This document shows positions 1-10,873 of a stretch of DNA of 39,725 nt, in pieces. The stretch comes from Pleurotus ostreatus/Saccharomyces cerevisiae fusant (taxonomy: Eukaryota > Opisthokonta). The position numbers and the translations under genes are program-made. Under the pieces are notes generated by a model that saw only the letters and a list, made by a program, of their open reading frames with translations, had not been told where the DNA came from and did not search any database. The stretch lies in assembly GCA_024196135.1 (NCBI GenBank), contig JAMQCK010000200.1:1-39725 (forward strand), given 5' to 3'. Position 1 is the first letter of the stretch. Each line of letters opens with the position of its first letter.

Positions 1-641
1 GGGGCATATACGCGTCGAGTACTCACCGTTTCCTCCCATCGAACACGACACCATCCGCGACTGGGATCTGGAAGACGGAGAAGAGGGGCGCGCGGGCCAT
101 GAGGGTGCGCAGCTGGGTGAGGCCGGTCATGTAGAGGGCGACGCCGGGGACGTTGCTGGAGGGAAGGTTGATCAGCGGGAGTATGTGAGGAAGGATAGAT
201 GAAGGAGAGGAGAGCGTCATGGCGAAGAGGACAGATGTAAGGGGAGCAAGGTAGTGGATGCGCACCGTATTAACGTCGCGCCTGTCCCCCGCCACAAGCC
301 CAGGGGACCGCGTTCTGCGAGGACTTGACGTACGGTGTCGATGAGGACGGCCGGTCGACTGAACGCGTGTTAGCATGGTTCAAACACTGGGGAGCGCACG
401 CATACTGGGGTGTCTTTAACCGTCCATCAGACTGTTGTAGTCGCGTCTTTAGCAGGTCGACTGGGTAAAGGTAAGCGGGTGTGGGGTGGAGTGCGGGGAA
501 GGGCAAGCGTACATGGCTGGAGACAGACAGTGGACGCGAAGCCCGAGAGGGCGCCTTATGAGACGTGAGGTTAGATGCAGTGTAGTACGCAGGATGCGAA
601 TGTCACGGACCAGAGGCCATCTGCTGGCCGACATTGCTCAT
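1..641 (-). CDS. HEM25: Hem25/SLC25A38-type mitochondrial glycine carrier, 5' part
   Basis: Inner-membrane mitochondrial carrier; the family imports glycine for the first step of haem synthesis. Read on the complement, exons 641-611, 554-513, 460-406, 358-266 and 155-27 join in frame from the ATG at 641 and give 116 residues before the gene leaves the window inside an intron (GT donor at 26). Visible signatures are an N-terminal MASGALSGFAS helix, LQPFDLLKTRLQQ (the PxDxxKxR carrier motif of repeat 1), then GPLGLWRGTGATLIRNVPG and VALYMTGLTQLR, which open repeat 2. Introns are 47-110 bases; one ends in AAG rather than CAG. Roughly the last two thirds of a ~300-residue carrier lie outside the window. 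The N-terminus is very short (about 8 residues before the first helix), as in compact fungal carriers. The Hem25 assignment rests on the LWRGT...NVPG stretch; another SLC25 member is less likely. Confidence 0.85.
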
Positions 642-1024
642 GGATGGAAGAGGCTTAACGCGCCACTGTCCGACTTGAGTCCTCCCATCGCACTATACAA
701 AGCTCGGCGGCACTCACAGCTTGATCCCGTAGCCTTCCGTCGTCCCGTGCGCGGTCTGTGGGTTAGAGAGCGAGCAAGTATGAGAGGCAGTGAGCCGAGG
801 GACAACCCGGGCGATTTAGCGCCCACGATCACCAACGCGTCACACGTGCGAACTCGGCCCGATGCTCCTACCCAGTCGGACAAATTGCATCATCATCGAC
901 GCCCTTCCCCGACGCGCGCCAGCTCCGAGGACGACGCTGACTTCGACTCAACGAGCTTGCTTCCCCGGGACGCTGGACTGACGACGACGTTGTGCACGCG
1001 TAGCTTGGGTGTGACTGGGCCGCG
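642..1024. promoter_or_regulatory. Divergent promoter shared by the two carrier genes
   Basis: These 383 bases separate the start codons of the Hem25-like gene (minus) and the Flx1-like gene (plus), so both promoters must lie here. No clear TATA box or known operator was found. Open frames across it (for example the long plus-strand frame from 486 to 1028) have no recognisable protein and overlap the opposite-strand exons, so they are not called as genes. Confidence 0.55.
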
Positions 1025-4000
1025 ATGAGCTCGACGCCATTACCGAAGCAGCCGCCGAGCTTCTTCCCCACCGCCGCGCTTGTCAGTCTGCGAGTCATCC
1101 GCCTTGGTCTGCTTAACTGACGCTGCCTCTCCTTCCCTCGCATTGCTCCCATTCCTCCCATCCTACTCCTCCCTCCCACCCTTCCTCACTCCCACCTCGC
1201 CCTCTCCTTCCCACCCCCAGGACCATGCCGCCGCAGGCATCGGCGCCGGCATCGTCAACACCCTCTGCATGAACCCCCTCGACCTCCTCAAGGTCAAGTT
1301 CCAGGTCGCCACCACACAGTCCCCCGGCGGCGTTGGCACACAGATCTGGCACGCGCTCAAGGATATACAACGAACGCAGGGCTGGCGAGGACTCTACCGC
1401 GGCCTCGTCCCGAATGTCGCGGGGAACGCGAGTAGTTGGGGGTTGTACTTTTTGTTGTGAGTATTTTTGTTGTGCGCGTACTTCGGTTGTGCGCGTTCAC
1501 CTGAAAGAGGGTACGTGCATGATGAACGATCGCTGACACTCGCCCCAGCTACAACATGCTCAAGAAACGCGCTTCCGGCGGCGACCTCACAAAACCCCTC
1601 TCCGCCTCCGAATACCTCCTCTGCTCCGCACAAGCAAGTCCGGCCTGCCCTCCAGCTTCTACTGCTGCGCTCTGACTGACTATCGCTCCCTCCTCCCTCC
1701 CCACAAACGCCCTCCCTTCCACCCGCGTCCATCTTGCCTCCCCTCCCGTCCTTCCCCTCCCTCCCTCCCTCTCTCTCCCCGCACCTCCGTTCCTCCCTTC
1801 CCCTCCTTCCCCTCCCTTCCCCTCCTTCCCCTCCCTTCCCCTCCCTTCCCCTCCTTCCCCTCCCTTCCCCTCCTTCCCCGCCCTTTCCTCCCTCTCTTCC
1901 CGCATCCCCCTTTCCTCCCACTCTCTCTCTCCGCACCACCGTTTATCTATCACCTTCGTTCCTCCATCCCTCCCCCTCGCCTCTCTCCCCTCCCCTCCCT
2001 CTTCTCCCTTCCCACTCCCCCACCCACAGGCGCCGTCACCGCGATCATGACGAACCCCCTCTGGGTCGTCAAGGTCCGCATGTTCACGACCCCGGCGGAC
2101 GCGCCGGGCGCGTATAAGGGGTTGTGGGGTGAGTGGTGGATTTTTATTTGTTGAGGGGAGGGCGCTTTGATCTTGAGAGGGCGCGCTTTGATCTTGAGGG
2201 GGCGCGCTTTGGTCTTGAGGGGGCGCGATTGGATCTTGAGGGGGCGCGCTCTAACCTTGAGTGGTGTCGCCCTTCGCCCTCCCGTCGCCCTCCCACCTTC
2301 GCCCACCCACCCCATACTAACCCCCCTCCCCACCAATCTCCCCCCATACTAACCCACCTCCCCCCCCAGACGGCCTCACCACCCTCACCCGCACCGAGGG
2401 CGTGCCCGGTCTATTTCGGGGGACCACGCTAGCCCTTTTTGGAGTCTCGAATGGCGCGATACAGTTTATGTTGTATGAGGAGATGAAGGGGTGGGCGTTC
2501 AATAGGCGGAGAAAGAGGGTGGAGGGGGAGGGGGGGGTGTGGGATCCGAATGCGGAGAAGTTGGTGAGTTCCGTGACCTCGACGAGGGCTCTTCGCCCGT
2601 CATCATTGTCCCTTCCCTTCGCCCTCTCATCCTCCACACCACCTCACCCTTCCCCACTTCCTCCCATCACCCTCCCTTCCCCTCTCCCGCCCTCCCTTCC
2701 TCTTTCCCTACGCTTCCTCACTTCTCAATCTCGACCCAACCCCTTCCCTCACCCGCCTCTTCCGCCCTCCCTTCCCCCCTTCCCCTTCCCCGTCCTCCCC
2801 TCCCCTTCCCTACCCTCGTCGCTTCCTCCTACCCTCGTCGCTTCCTCTTACCCTTCCCCGCCCCCTCTCCACCTCCCTTTCCACGCCTTCTCCGTCTTCT
2901 CCTACCCCTCCTACCCTGCCCTTCTCCCATTCCCCTCTCCCCGTTCTATCACACCTCCCTTCCCATCCACCCTCCTCCTCCCCTCTTCCTCCTCGCCCCA
3001 AATCACAAAAACACTTGAAAACTAACTAACCCCCCCATCCTACCTTCCCCTCATACTAACCCAACCACCAAATTCTGAAATTGACCAAAAACACTTGAAA
3101 ACTAACTAACCCCCCCCCAGTCCAACACCGCGTACACCCTCATGTCCGGCTCGTCGAAGCTCGGCGCGCTCGTGAGCACGTACCCGTATCAGGTGGTGCG
3201 GTCGAGGATGCAGGTGGTTTTGTGGTTTGTATTTGGGTTTTTTTGGGGTGTGGGTGGGGGTTGGGGTGGGGGAGATGAGAGGAGTGGGAGGGTTTGGAGA
3301 TGGGGAGGAGAGGGGTGGGGAGGAGTGGGGGAGGAAGGGGGAAGGGGAGGAGAGGATGGGTTTGGAGGGGGGAGGGGGGATGGTACTCGTCCACGGCGCT
3401 CCTGGAAGGTGCCTCCCTCCCTGGCGCTCCTGGAAGGTCCCTCCCCTCTCCCTAGCGGGCGCGCTCTTTCGGAGACTTGCTTCAAATACCGCGCTCAGCC
3501 TTTGCGAAGGGCGCGCTCGCACAGGACCCCCCACGATTGCGCTCGACACCCTCACCATCGGTGCTAACCCACCCTCACCCTCATCATCCGTGCTGACACA
3601 CCCTCACCATCACCATCGGTGCTAACCCACCCACCCCCCTCACCCTCACCATCCGTGCTAACCCACCCCACCCACCCGCAGAACGACCCCACGGGCGCGA
3701 CGTACCCCACCATACCGGAGACCATCAAACGCACCTGGGCGAGGGAGGGGGTGAGGGGGTTTTATCGGGGGTTGGGGTGCGTGCATTTTTGCCTATACCA
3801 GCATCCACGCCTATATCATAAATACACCTTCTTCACCTCCCCCTCCCCTCTTCCCCTACCCCCTTCCACCTCCTTCTCACCGTTGCCTCCCCTTCTTCCA
3901 CCACCTCCTCCCTAACTTCCACCCCAATCTTCTAACCCACCCCAATACCTCGACAACTAACCCACCCCACCCCAGCACGAACATCGTCCGCGTCCTCCCC

Positions 4001-4090
4001 GGCACGTGCGTCACGTTTGTGGTGTATGAGAATCTGGCGTGGGTGTTGAGGCGGGCGGCGGTGGCGAGGGAGGAGAGGATAGGGGGATGA
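1025..4090 (+). CDS. FLX1: Flx1/SLC25A32-type mitochondrial FAD/folate carrier
   Basis: Mitochondrial carrier of the FAD/folate group. Exons 1025-1081, 1221-1456, 1549-1637, 2030-2128, 2370-2563, 3121-3213, 3682-3776 and 3976-4090 join with consistent phase into 325 residues, a normal size for three carrier repeats. The three signatures are PLDLLKVKF, PLWVVKVRM and PYQVVRSRM; the W and Q in place of the acidic residue in repeats 2 and 3 are typical of folate/FAD carriers. RGLYRGLVPNVAGNASSWG and GVSNGAIQFMLYEEMK also match the group. The start ATG begins MSSTPLPKQPP just before the first helix. Seven introns of 92-557 bases are far longer than the ~50-base introns elsewhere in the window and are low-complexity, with repeated branch-point blocks (see separate entries). 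FAD versus folate as substrate cannot be decided from the sequence. Confidence 0.93.
1638..2029 (+). repeat. Polypyrimidine low-complexity tract filling Flx1 intron 3
   Basis: This 392-base intron consists largely of iterated CCCTTCCCCT and CCCTCC blocks, an extreme C/T strand bias over about 300 bases. Its 3' end is a normal CACCCACAG acceptor. The long open frames on both strands here are compositional artefacts. Confidence 0.8.
2160..2262 (+). repeat. 21-bp minisatellite, about five units, in Flx1 intron 4
   Basis: About five tandem units of roughly 21 bases, each beginning GGGCGCG and ending CTTGAGG, with a few substitutions between units (TTTGAT, TTTGGT, ATTGGAT, TCTAAC). It lies just after the GT donor at 2129 and before the duplicated branch-point blocks of the same intron. 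Confidence 0.85.
2310..2369 (+). repeat. Duplicated branch-point block at the 3' end of Flx1 intron 4
   Basis: The motif CCCCATACTAACCC occurs twice (CTAAC at 2317-2321 and 2349-2353), each copy followed by a C-rich tract; the true AG acceptor is at 2368-2369. CTAAC is the usual fungal lariat branch-point consensus, so this intron carries two candidate branch sites. Confidence 0.7.
3006..3120 (+). repeat. Duplicated 30-bp 3' splice module in Flx1 intron 5
   Basis: A ~30-base block starting CAAAAACACTTGAAAACTAA and running on through a second CTAAC into a C tract occurs at 3006-3036 and again at about 3086-3117. The second copy ends directly in the CAG acceptor used before exon 6. A third CTAAC lies between them at 3056-3060. 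Confidence 0.8.
3398..3445 (+). repeat. Short tandem duplication in Flx1 intron 6
   Basis: Two adjacent near-identical units of GGCGCTCCTGGAAGGT followed by a CCTCCC tract, within intron 6 (3214-3681) just after a ~150-base G-rich tract at 3225-3375. Confidence 0.65.
3552..3662 (+). repeat. Fourfold branch-point repeat in Flx1 intron 6
   Basis: Four copies of ATCSGTGCTRAC followed by CCACCC-type tracts lie in a row upstream of the CCCGCAG acceptor at 3681. Three copies contain a perfect CTAAC; one reads CTGAC. Intron 7 (3777-3975) also has two CTAACCCACCCCA blocks, near 3932 and 3957. Confidence 0.7.
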
Positions 4091-4757
4091 GGGGGTGGAG
4101 GGGAGGTGGGTAGGGGGATGAGGGCGGCGGTGGCGAGGAGGGGAGTGTCTTGGGAAGCGTTGGAGGGGCAGAGGAGGGAGGTGAGTCGAGCACTCTTTGG
4201 CGAGGCGAGGTGGAGGCTGACGGTGGTATAGGTGTGGGGGAAGGGGGCGAGGAGGGGCGAGGCGAGGGGGCGGAGGAGGGCGAGGGGGAGAGCAGGACGA
4301 CCTAGAGCGACACCACGAACCACCAGACGTCCGACATAGATCTATTGTACGTATTGCGCTCCGTAATGGAGAGATATGACCTGCGTATGTGCAGCCCACC
4401 TTTCACGGTGAGGGAGCATCCTCCCAGCTCGACCCTCGTCAGGTAAATCATCCTTTTTTCCGCATGTGCGATCGCGCACCTTGATCGGCGACCGGACAAC
4501 CAAGGGAAGGACGTGCGGTATCTACCGAGCCCACGAGTACTTATGCGCGAGAGTTACGGGTATGTGTTGTGATGTTCGTCTGGGACTTGACGCTGAACTC
4601 ACTTCCGTGGTTGCAGGATATGACATGACGGTCATTTTCCGTGTGCTGCAGGAAGCCATCGCGTCGCGACCTCGTCTCGCTCGACCGAGGCTCATTCAAG
4701 TGCCTGCCGCTTGGCAAGGTAGTTTGGTCGCGAGGTCGGCGTCTCGAGTGCCCTCGT

Positions 4758-4845
4758 GCGCTCATTATGGAACCGCATGCGCTCATTATGAAATCGCATG
4801 CGCCAGTTCTTGAAGCCGCATGCTCCAGTTCTTGAAGCTTGAAGG
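4758..4845 (+). repeat. ~21-bp tandem repeat, four degenerate units
   Basis: Units start GCGCTCATTATG (two copies) and then GCGCCAGTTCTTG and GCTCCAGTTCTTG; each of the first three ends in CGCAT. Unit length is 21-22 bases. No coding role is evident. Confidence 0.6.
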
Positions 4846-4967
4846 GCAAGAGTACGTCGTGAATCAGAGTACGCGCAGGGGACGTATCCGAGGCCACTGT
4901 CTGAGGTACTGACTCTTGTACCCGACGTTCACGACTGACAGGACTGGTTCATCCAAGTCGCTGAGGC

Positions 4968-5042
4968 GATGCTCGCGACATGACCCTAGCCGATGCCCGC
5001 GACATGACCCTAGCCGATGCCCGCGACCTGGCCATCGCAACC
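4968..5042 (+). repeat. 24-bp tandem repeat, two full units and a partial third
   Basis: GATGCYCGCGACATGACCCT followed by AGCC repeats with a 24-base period (two nearly identical units), then decays into GATGCCCGCGACCTGGCC. The 24-base period keeps a reading frame, but no protein is recognisable. Confidence 0.6.
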
Positions 5043-6963
5043 TGGCCACAGCCAATGCATGCGACTTGGTCGGAGTCGACGCCTTGCACCACTGCTGACC
5101 ACCTCACGCCGTCTCTGCCCGAGAATCAAGAGTAAGCGTGTTCGAAGCAGTTGTCCATGGACAGCATCATGCCTGTCGTGCCGGCTTCAACTTGTTCGCG
5201 CTCAATCTAGTGAGTCCTGTTGCCCAGCTCGGTGGATTTTGACGCCGACTCTGGTGAGTAAAGTCACCACCCCCACGCTTTATCCCTCATGAGCCCCGTC
5301 TTGCCGTCAGCACGATCCTCATCCACTGATTGTGCAGCGTAGTACGTACAGACTCGTCCACTGCGAATCCTGACGCGGAGGTACAGGGCTAACGTGGGGC
5401 TAATCAAGTGTAGCGCTTGAGTACTGACTAAGGTGCGCAAGAAATCGTCGGATATGAACGGGAAAAGATTGGAACCGCGTCACTTTCAATAAGGCGGCAG
5501 GAGAATCACCAAGCACCATGACATGTAAGATACCCAGCCACATGTCCCGTATGGAACTCCCCAAGCTGCATGACTCCCCATAAGTCCCTTGGCATGGTCA
5601 GACATGACTGCGCCGCCATTACTCTCAGCAAAAGGAAGGAGTCGCCGTTGGGAAGACGTCCTCGGGCACGCTAGTGCGAAGCGGAGGTGCGCATCTCCGT
5701 CGCACGTCGATGCCTCTCCATCCCGCTTGCTGGTCTGCGCGCCGCATTCGCCATGTCCGAAGCCATTCGTCTATACTGATCTGAGGTAAGCCAGATCCTT
5801 TGTTTGACCTTCTCGTGTTCGAAATCTAATCTCTGGCAACGTCCGGCGTTCACCACGCGGCGTCTATATGCGATCTTCACACGTCTAAACGCAATCTTCG
5901 ACTAACCGCGGCCGCTTCTATGGATACTCACAAGAGTTCTCTAGGCTCACGCCAACCTCGACGACGTCGAATCGATTTGGCCGAAGCCGCGTATGAAGCC
6001 TGACGAAGGTGGTCTCTGTTCACGCATACCGTATCCGACCACGCGAAAGCTGCCCAAAAGTGTGAAGATACACGAGGATGGAACCCGTCAGAGGCGCCTT
6101 CGAAGTGAATCCTCCCAGAATCGGCCAAATGTCGCTCTATTGTCCGCATCGCTGGCGCGCGCGGGAGGCGCTGTCCATGGGAGACTAAGGCGCTCGTTCC
6201 TGCTGCGCTGTGCGTCCAGGGTGAGCAAAGTTTCGAGGGAGGTCGGTGAGGTAGCATCGAGGGACGTCCGAAGAGGCCGAAATGCACGGAGGCGGTGGGT
6301 TATTGCGTAGCAAGGGCGCCCGACGTGAGATGGAAGGGAGCCTGACATGAGATAGAGGGCGGCCAGCGCGGGATGAAGGGCGCCGCCCACGTCGAGAAGA
6401 ATACCCCGAGCAGTGTCGCGGAGTCAGTACAAAGCAGGATGGGGAACAGAATGAAGATGGGGAGGGCGACGAGGAATTGGGGATGCGGAATGAGGGATGG
6501 AAGGGCGAACGGGGTAGACGCGTGCGCGCCACCGACTCATCTAACAAAGCACATCGCGAGTTCATCTGGCGCGCATCGATGTGTGGCACGGGCGTGCACA
6601 TGAGAGGCTTGGTGATCAGTACATCGTGGAGGGAATTGCGACGAGTATCACGTTCGCATCGTGCTGGGTATCACAGAAATCGCGGTCGAATCGAAGCAAT
6701 CGCATTCGTGGAGAAGCGATTGCTCTCGTGTCGAAGCGGGCAGGTTGTATTGTTCAATAAACGGCGTGCGCACGCGACACCGGGGACTCAATAGGCGGCG
6801 GGTGACGACTGAATTGGCGGCGGCGGGGCCACGCGGGGTCGAAGGGCAGGCGGGGAGGCGGCGTGATCGGGACGGACTGAACGCGGGGCAGCCCAAAGCG
6901 GAAGGCCTCCTTTTTGCAGACAAGCGCGTCCGGAAATAGAAACCGGCGCTGGAAGGTACAAGT

Positions 6964-9900
6964 ATGCAGCGCGGATCGATGCTTCGCCTCGCCGCGCCTG
7001 CCAGAGCGCGCTTCTTGTCCTCGACTAGGCTCCCCGCGGGTCGACTGCTTGCCCCCACCCGGATTTCCAAGTCCTCCAGATTTTTGTTGACGAGCTGTGC
7101 GAGAGCGATGCCGCCGACGCCTTGGGATACGAAGACGGTGCGCTATCCGGAGGCGCGCAGGTCGGAGCATGTGGACGTGTACAAGAGCGCTGCGAAGGGC
7201 GAGGTGCGCGTGCACGACCCGTATCAGTGGTTAGAGGCCCACTCGGGGGAGACGGACGCGTGGACGACGGCGCAGGAGGCTTTTGCGCGCGCGTACCTCG
7301 ACCAGAACCCGGATCGCGACGCGCTGCAGAAGGCGTTCACGGAGTCGTATAACTATGCGAAGGTGCGTGGTCGTACGCGATGGTCGCAGCAGAAGCTCAC
7401 CCGCGACCGTGCACGCAGTTCTCCGCGCCCTTCCGCTTCACGCACACGACCGACTCGCGGTGGTACTGGTGGTACAACAGCGGGCTGCAGGCTCAGTCCG
7501 GTGCGTCCCCCGTCTCTTTCGACGCTTCTCGTGTTAACACGCCCTCGTACAGTGCTGTACCGCTCGAAGGATGGACGCCTGCCAGACTTCTCTGCCGACA
7601 AGGAACCCGGCGAGGTCTTCTTTGACGTGCGTCTATCAGCAATCCTGTCCTGCATGTACATCGCATCCCCCTTCTGACCCTTGAATCGCTTTGCTAGCCC
7701 AACCTCCTCTCGGAAGACGGCACGGTGTCGATCGCGACGTACAAGGCGTCGAAGTGCGAGAAGTACTTCGCGTACGCGCTCTCTTACTCCGTGCGTGGCA
7801 TGCGCCATATTATATGTTCCCCTGTCTCTGACCGTCACGACAGGGCGGCGACTCCTCCGTCATCTACGTCCGCCCCACGGACAAGCCTCTCGCCGAGGCT
7901 GATGGCATGAAGCCCTCGCACGACGATGAGCGGTTGCCCGATGAGCTTCGCAATGTGAAGTTCTCGGGCATCACCTGGACACACGACTCGAAGGGCTTTT
8001 TCTATCAGGTGTGTGCGAGTTCCTTAACTTCTTCTCCGCCACGGAAGTGCATGCTGTCTGCGTCGCGGGAGTGAATGTAGTCCGGATGGCTTGCTGATTT
8101 CTTCCCAGCGCTATCCCGACCAGAGCAAGCTTGCGGCCTCGTCGGAGGATGCTATTACAACCGGCGCGGATAAGGACGCGAAGATCTACTACCATCGTGT
8201 TGGGACGAATCAATGTACGTTCTTCAGCTCGATATTCATCTCCGGATGCGTCTTTCCCGCCTTCCGCGCCGCTACACCCAGCTCTTCCGCGATCTTTCTG
8301 ACCCTCGTTCGCTCCGTGCGCCCTCTTTTCCTTCCGGCGTGACTCGCACCGTCGACGTATCGTCTCCAGATGCTGATCCTCCTTCCCTAGCCGAGGACAT
8401 ACTCGTCCATGCGGATAGCAAGAACCCGGACTGGATGTTCTTCACGGGTATCAGCTCGCGCGATGGACGTTACCTGATGATGTCGACGTCGAAGGATACG
8501 ACGAGGGTGAGCACTCATGTCAATGTCTTCGCGGCCCTGTTGATGACAAACGACACTCAGAACAACCTGCTCTGGATCGCCGACCTCGAGAAGAACGAGA
8601 TTGGCCCGCAAATGAACTGGATCAAGCTTGTCGACGAGTTCGATGGTGACTTTGGATAGTGCGTACCTTCCACTCTCATGTACATCTACGTTTGCAACGC
8701 TAACCTCATCCTACCTAGCCTCGGCAACGACGACACAGTCTTCTACTTCAAGACCAACCGCGGCGCGCCCAACGAGAAGGTCGTCTCCGTCGACATCGCC
8801 GCGCCCAAGCCCGAGTTCAAGGACGTCATCCCTCACTCGACTACCGCCCAGCTCTCCGACGCGACCCTTGTCGGCGAGAACCTAGTCATCGTTTACACCC
8901 GCGACGTCAAGGACGAGGTGTACGTGTACACGAAGTCGGGCGAGCGCATTAGGAGACTGGCCGAGGACTTCGTGGGCGCGGCGGGCGTGGTGGGGCACAG
9001 GGACGAGAGCGCGTTCTTCGTGGAGATGACGGGGTTCAACACGCCGAAGACGATTGCGCGGTATGATTTGGGGGAGCGGGAGGAGGGGAAGCGGTGGGAG
9101 GTGATCCGGTCGACGGTGGTGAAGGGGATCAATCCGGAGGATTTTGAGGCGAGGCAGGTGGGTGGGGAGTGTGGTTGAGGGATGTGGGGCTGGGTGCTGA
9201 TGGTGTCCTTTGCAGGAGTGGTATGAGAGTAAGGATGGGACGAAGGTGCCGATGTTTATCGTGAGGCATAAGGATACGCCGTTCGATGGGACGGCGGCTG
9301 CGATTCAGTACGGTGCGTTTTTTTTCATATCCCAGTGATGATTGGCTGCGTTCTCGCCCCCATCATCCTCCCTCGACGTGCATGCTCGCTGACGATGATC
9401 CTCAGGCTACGGCGGCTTCAGCATCTCCATCAACCCGTTCTTCAGCCCGATGATGATGACGTTCTGCCAGCGGTACAACGCGATTCTGGCTGTACCGAAT
9501 ATTCGCGGTGGCGGCGAGTTTGGCGAGGACTGGCATTTGGCGGGGACGAGGGAGAGAAAGGTTGATGTGTTTGATGATTTCATAGCTGCAACGTGAGTGA
9601 GGTTCGAAGGGGGGAACAAGTATGATGGCTGATGGGGACTCAGCGAGTACCTCGTCAAGAATAAGTACGCCGCGCCAGGAAAGGTGGCGATTAATGGCGG
9701 GTCGAATGGAGGTGAGTGTTAACTTCATGTCCACCATCCTACAACCACACTCATGTCTTCTGTCCAGGCCTCCTCGTCGGCGCCTGCGTGAACCGCGCGC
9801 CCGAGGGCACCTTCGGCGCCGCCGTCGCCGAGGTCGGCGTCCTCGACCTCCTCAAGTTCGCCGACTTCACGATCGGGAAGGCGTGGTGCGGCGACTACGG

Positions 9901-10348
9901 CGACCCGCACGATCCGAAGGACTTTGACTTTATCTACCCGATCTCGCCGTTGCATAATGTGCCGACGGATAGAGTGCTGCCGCCGACAATTTTGTTGACT
10001 GCTGATCGTGCGTGGGCTTGTTCTTTTCGAGTTTCGTGCCCTGCGTCTTCCTTGGATCTTTCGATGAGCGTGGGGGAAATGGACTGAGCTGGGTCTCGGG
10101 GCGAGAGTTTGACGACGTGACGCTGACTGAGCTCTGTAGACGACGACCGCGTGGTGCCGATGCACTCGTTCAAGCATGCGGCGACGCTGCAGTACCTGCA
10201 CCCGCAGAACCCGCATCCGCTGCTGTTGCGCGTCGACAAGAAGTCGGGCCACGGTGCGGGGACGTCGACGGAGAAGAGGATACAGGAGGCGGCGGATAAG
10301 TGGGGCTTTGTGGCGCAGGCGATGGGGCTGGAGGCGAGGAGTGGGTAG
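6964..10348 (+). CDS. Prolyl oligopeptidase (serine peptidase family S9A)
   Basis: Cleaves short peptides after proline. Exons 6964-7362, 7419-7500, 7553-7626, 7698-7790, 7844-8008, 8109-8214, 8391-8506, 8561-8658, 8719-9157, 9216-9312, 9406-9592, 9644-9711, 9768-10007 and 10140-10348 join in phase. From the internal ATG at 7108 (MPPTPWDTKTVRYPEARRS) the protein is 742 residues, the usual S9A length. The catalytic Ser is in NGGSNGG (Ser591), the catalytic Asp in ADHDDRVVP (about 672-680) and His711 in KSGHGAG; the beta-propeller is encoded in the middle exons. The upstream in-frame ATG at 6964 adds 48 Arg/Ser-rich residues without acids, like a mitochondrial presequence, so two starts are possible. 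Some mushroom S9A enzymes (POPB) act as macrocyclases on ribosomal peptides; I saw no precursor peptide gene here, so a housekeeping POPA-type role is the simpler reading. Confidence 0.93.
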
Positions 10349-10873
10349 GGGGAGGTGTGCGAGAGGGCGGTGAGGACGGCGCGATACGATAGAAGGGAAT
10401 GGTGCCACCAGAGCAAATACTGTTCACTGGACGTTAGGTAGTATGGGCTGGCTAATCTGTGATGGGCTTGGAACGGACGCTGATGTTCTGAGGGCTGCTA
10501 AGAGCGCGCTGTACTGCGTTCTCGCTTACTTTCGTTTGTCGTTGAGCATGACCACTGCTCACGCAGGGGCCCCGAAGCCTAAGACGCTTTTCTGAGTACT
10601 AGTCACTCAATTCCATTTGGGCACCTCTTGCACACTGAAAACGATACCCGTCATCCTGAGATAGCTTTCGCGCGGTGGTACATGACGCCGTCTATACGGC
10701 GGTAGCCAGCGCACGAAGCCAAGTGTAAATACCCCGCAGTGGCACTGGTGCCCGTTTGTGACCCATAGTGTGACTGCGGCACACGGGGTCACGTGCGGAC
10801 TCGTCATGAATTGAGTTACAGTACCGCCTGCTTGATCGTGAACCACGACGTCGATGCGAAAGTTCACTGCCTA
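10349..10873. other. Intergenic, 525 bases
   Basis: Holds the 3' end of the peptidase transcript and the promoter of the next gene. No repeat, RNA gene or clear regulatory motif was seen. Confidence 0.5.

Larger units (their letters stand above)
4091..6963. other. 2.9-kb stretch without a supportable gene
   Basis: After the Flx1 stop the sequence is first G-rich, and includes a second copy of the GCGGCGGTGGCGAGG block that lies at the end of the Flx1 coding region. It then becomes mixed sequence with many short open frames on both strands, none with a recognisable domain or a convincing splice chain. Two small tandem repeats are listed separately. One minus-strand frame near 6300-6500 is hydrophobic but has no clear start, stop or family. 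The final few hundred bases must hold the promoter of the prolyl oligopeptidase gene. Confidence 0.5.

Noticed and set aside
486..1028. Long plus-strand open frame before FLX1
   Set aside because: It overlaps exons of the opposite-strand carrier and the shared promoter, and shows no domain; a chance frame in GC-rich DNA.
1394..1953. Gly/Arg/Glu-rich minus-strand frames of 130-180 codons
   Set aside because: They are the complement of the polypyrimidine intron of FLX1 and reflect composition only.
6290..6520. Hydrophobic minus-strand frame (ALPIFILFPILLCTDSATLL) that might be a small membrane protein
   Set aside because: No convincing start, length or family; left as a note inside the gene-free stretch.
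6964..10348. Peptide-macrocyclase (POPB-type) role for the peptidase
   Set aside because: No core-peptide precursor gene was seen nearby, and the sequence alone does not separate POPB from the common housekeeping POPA.
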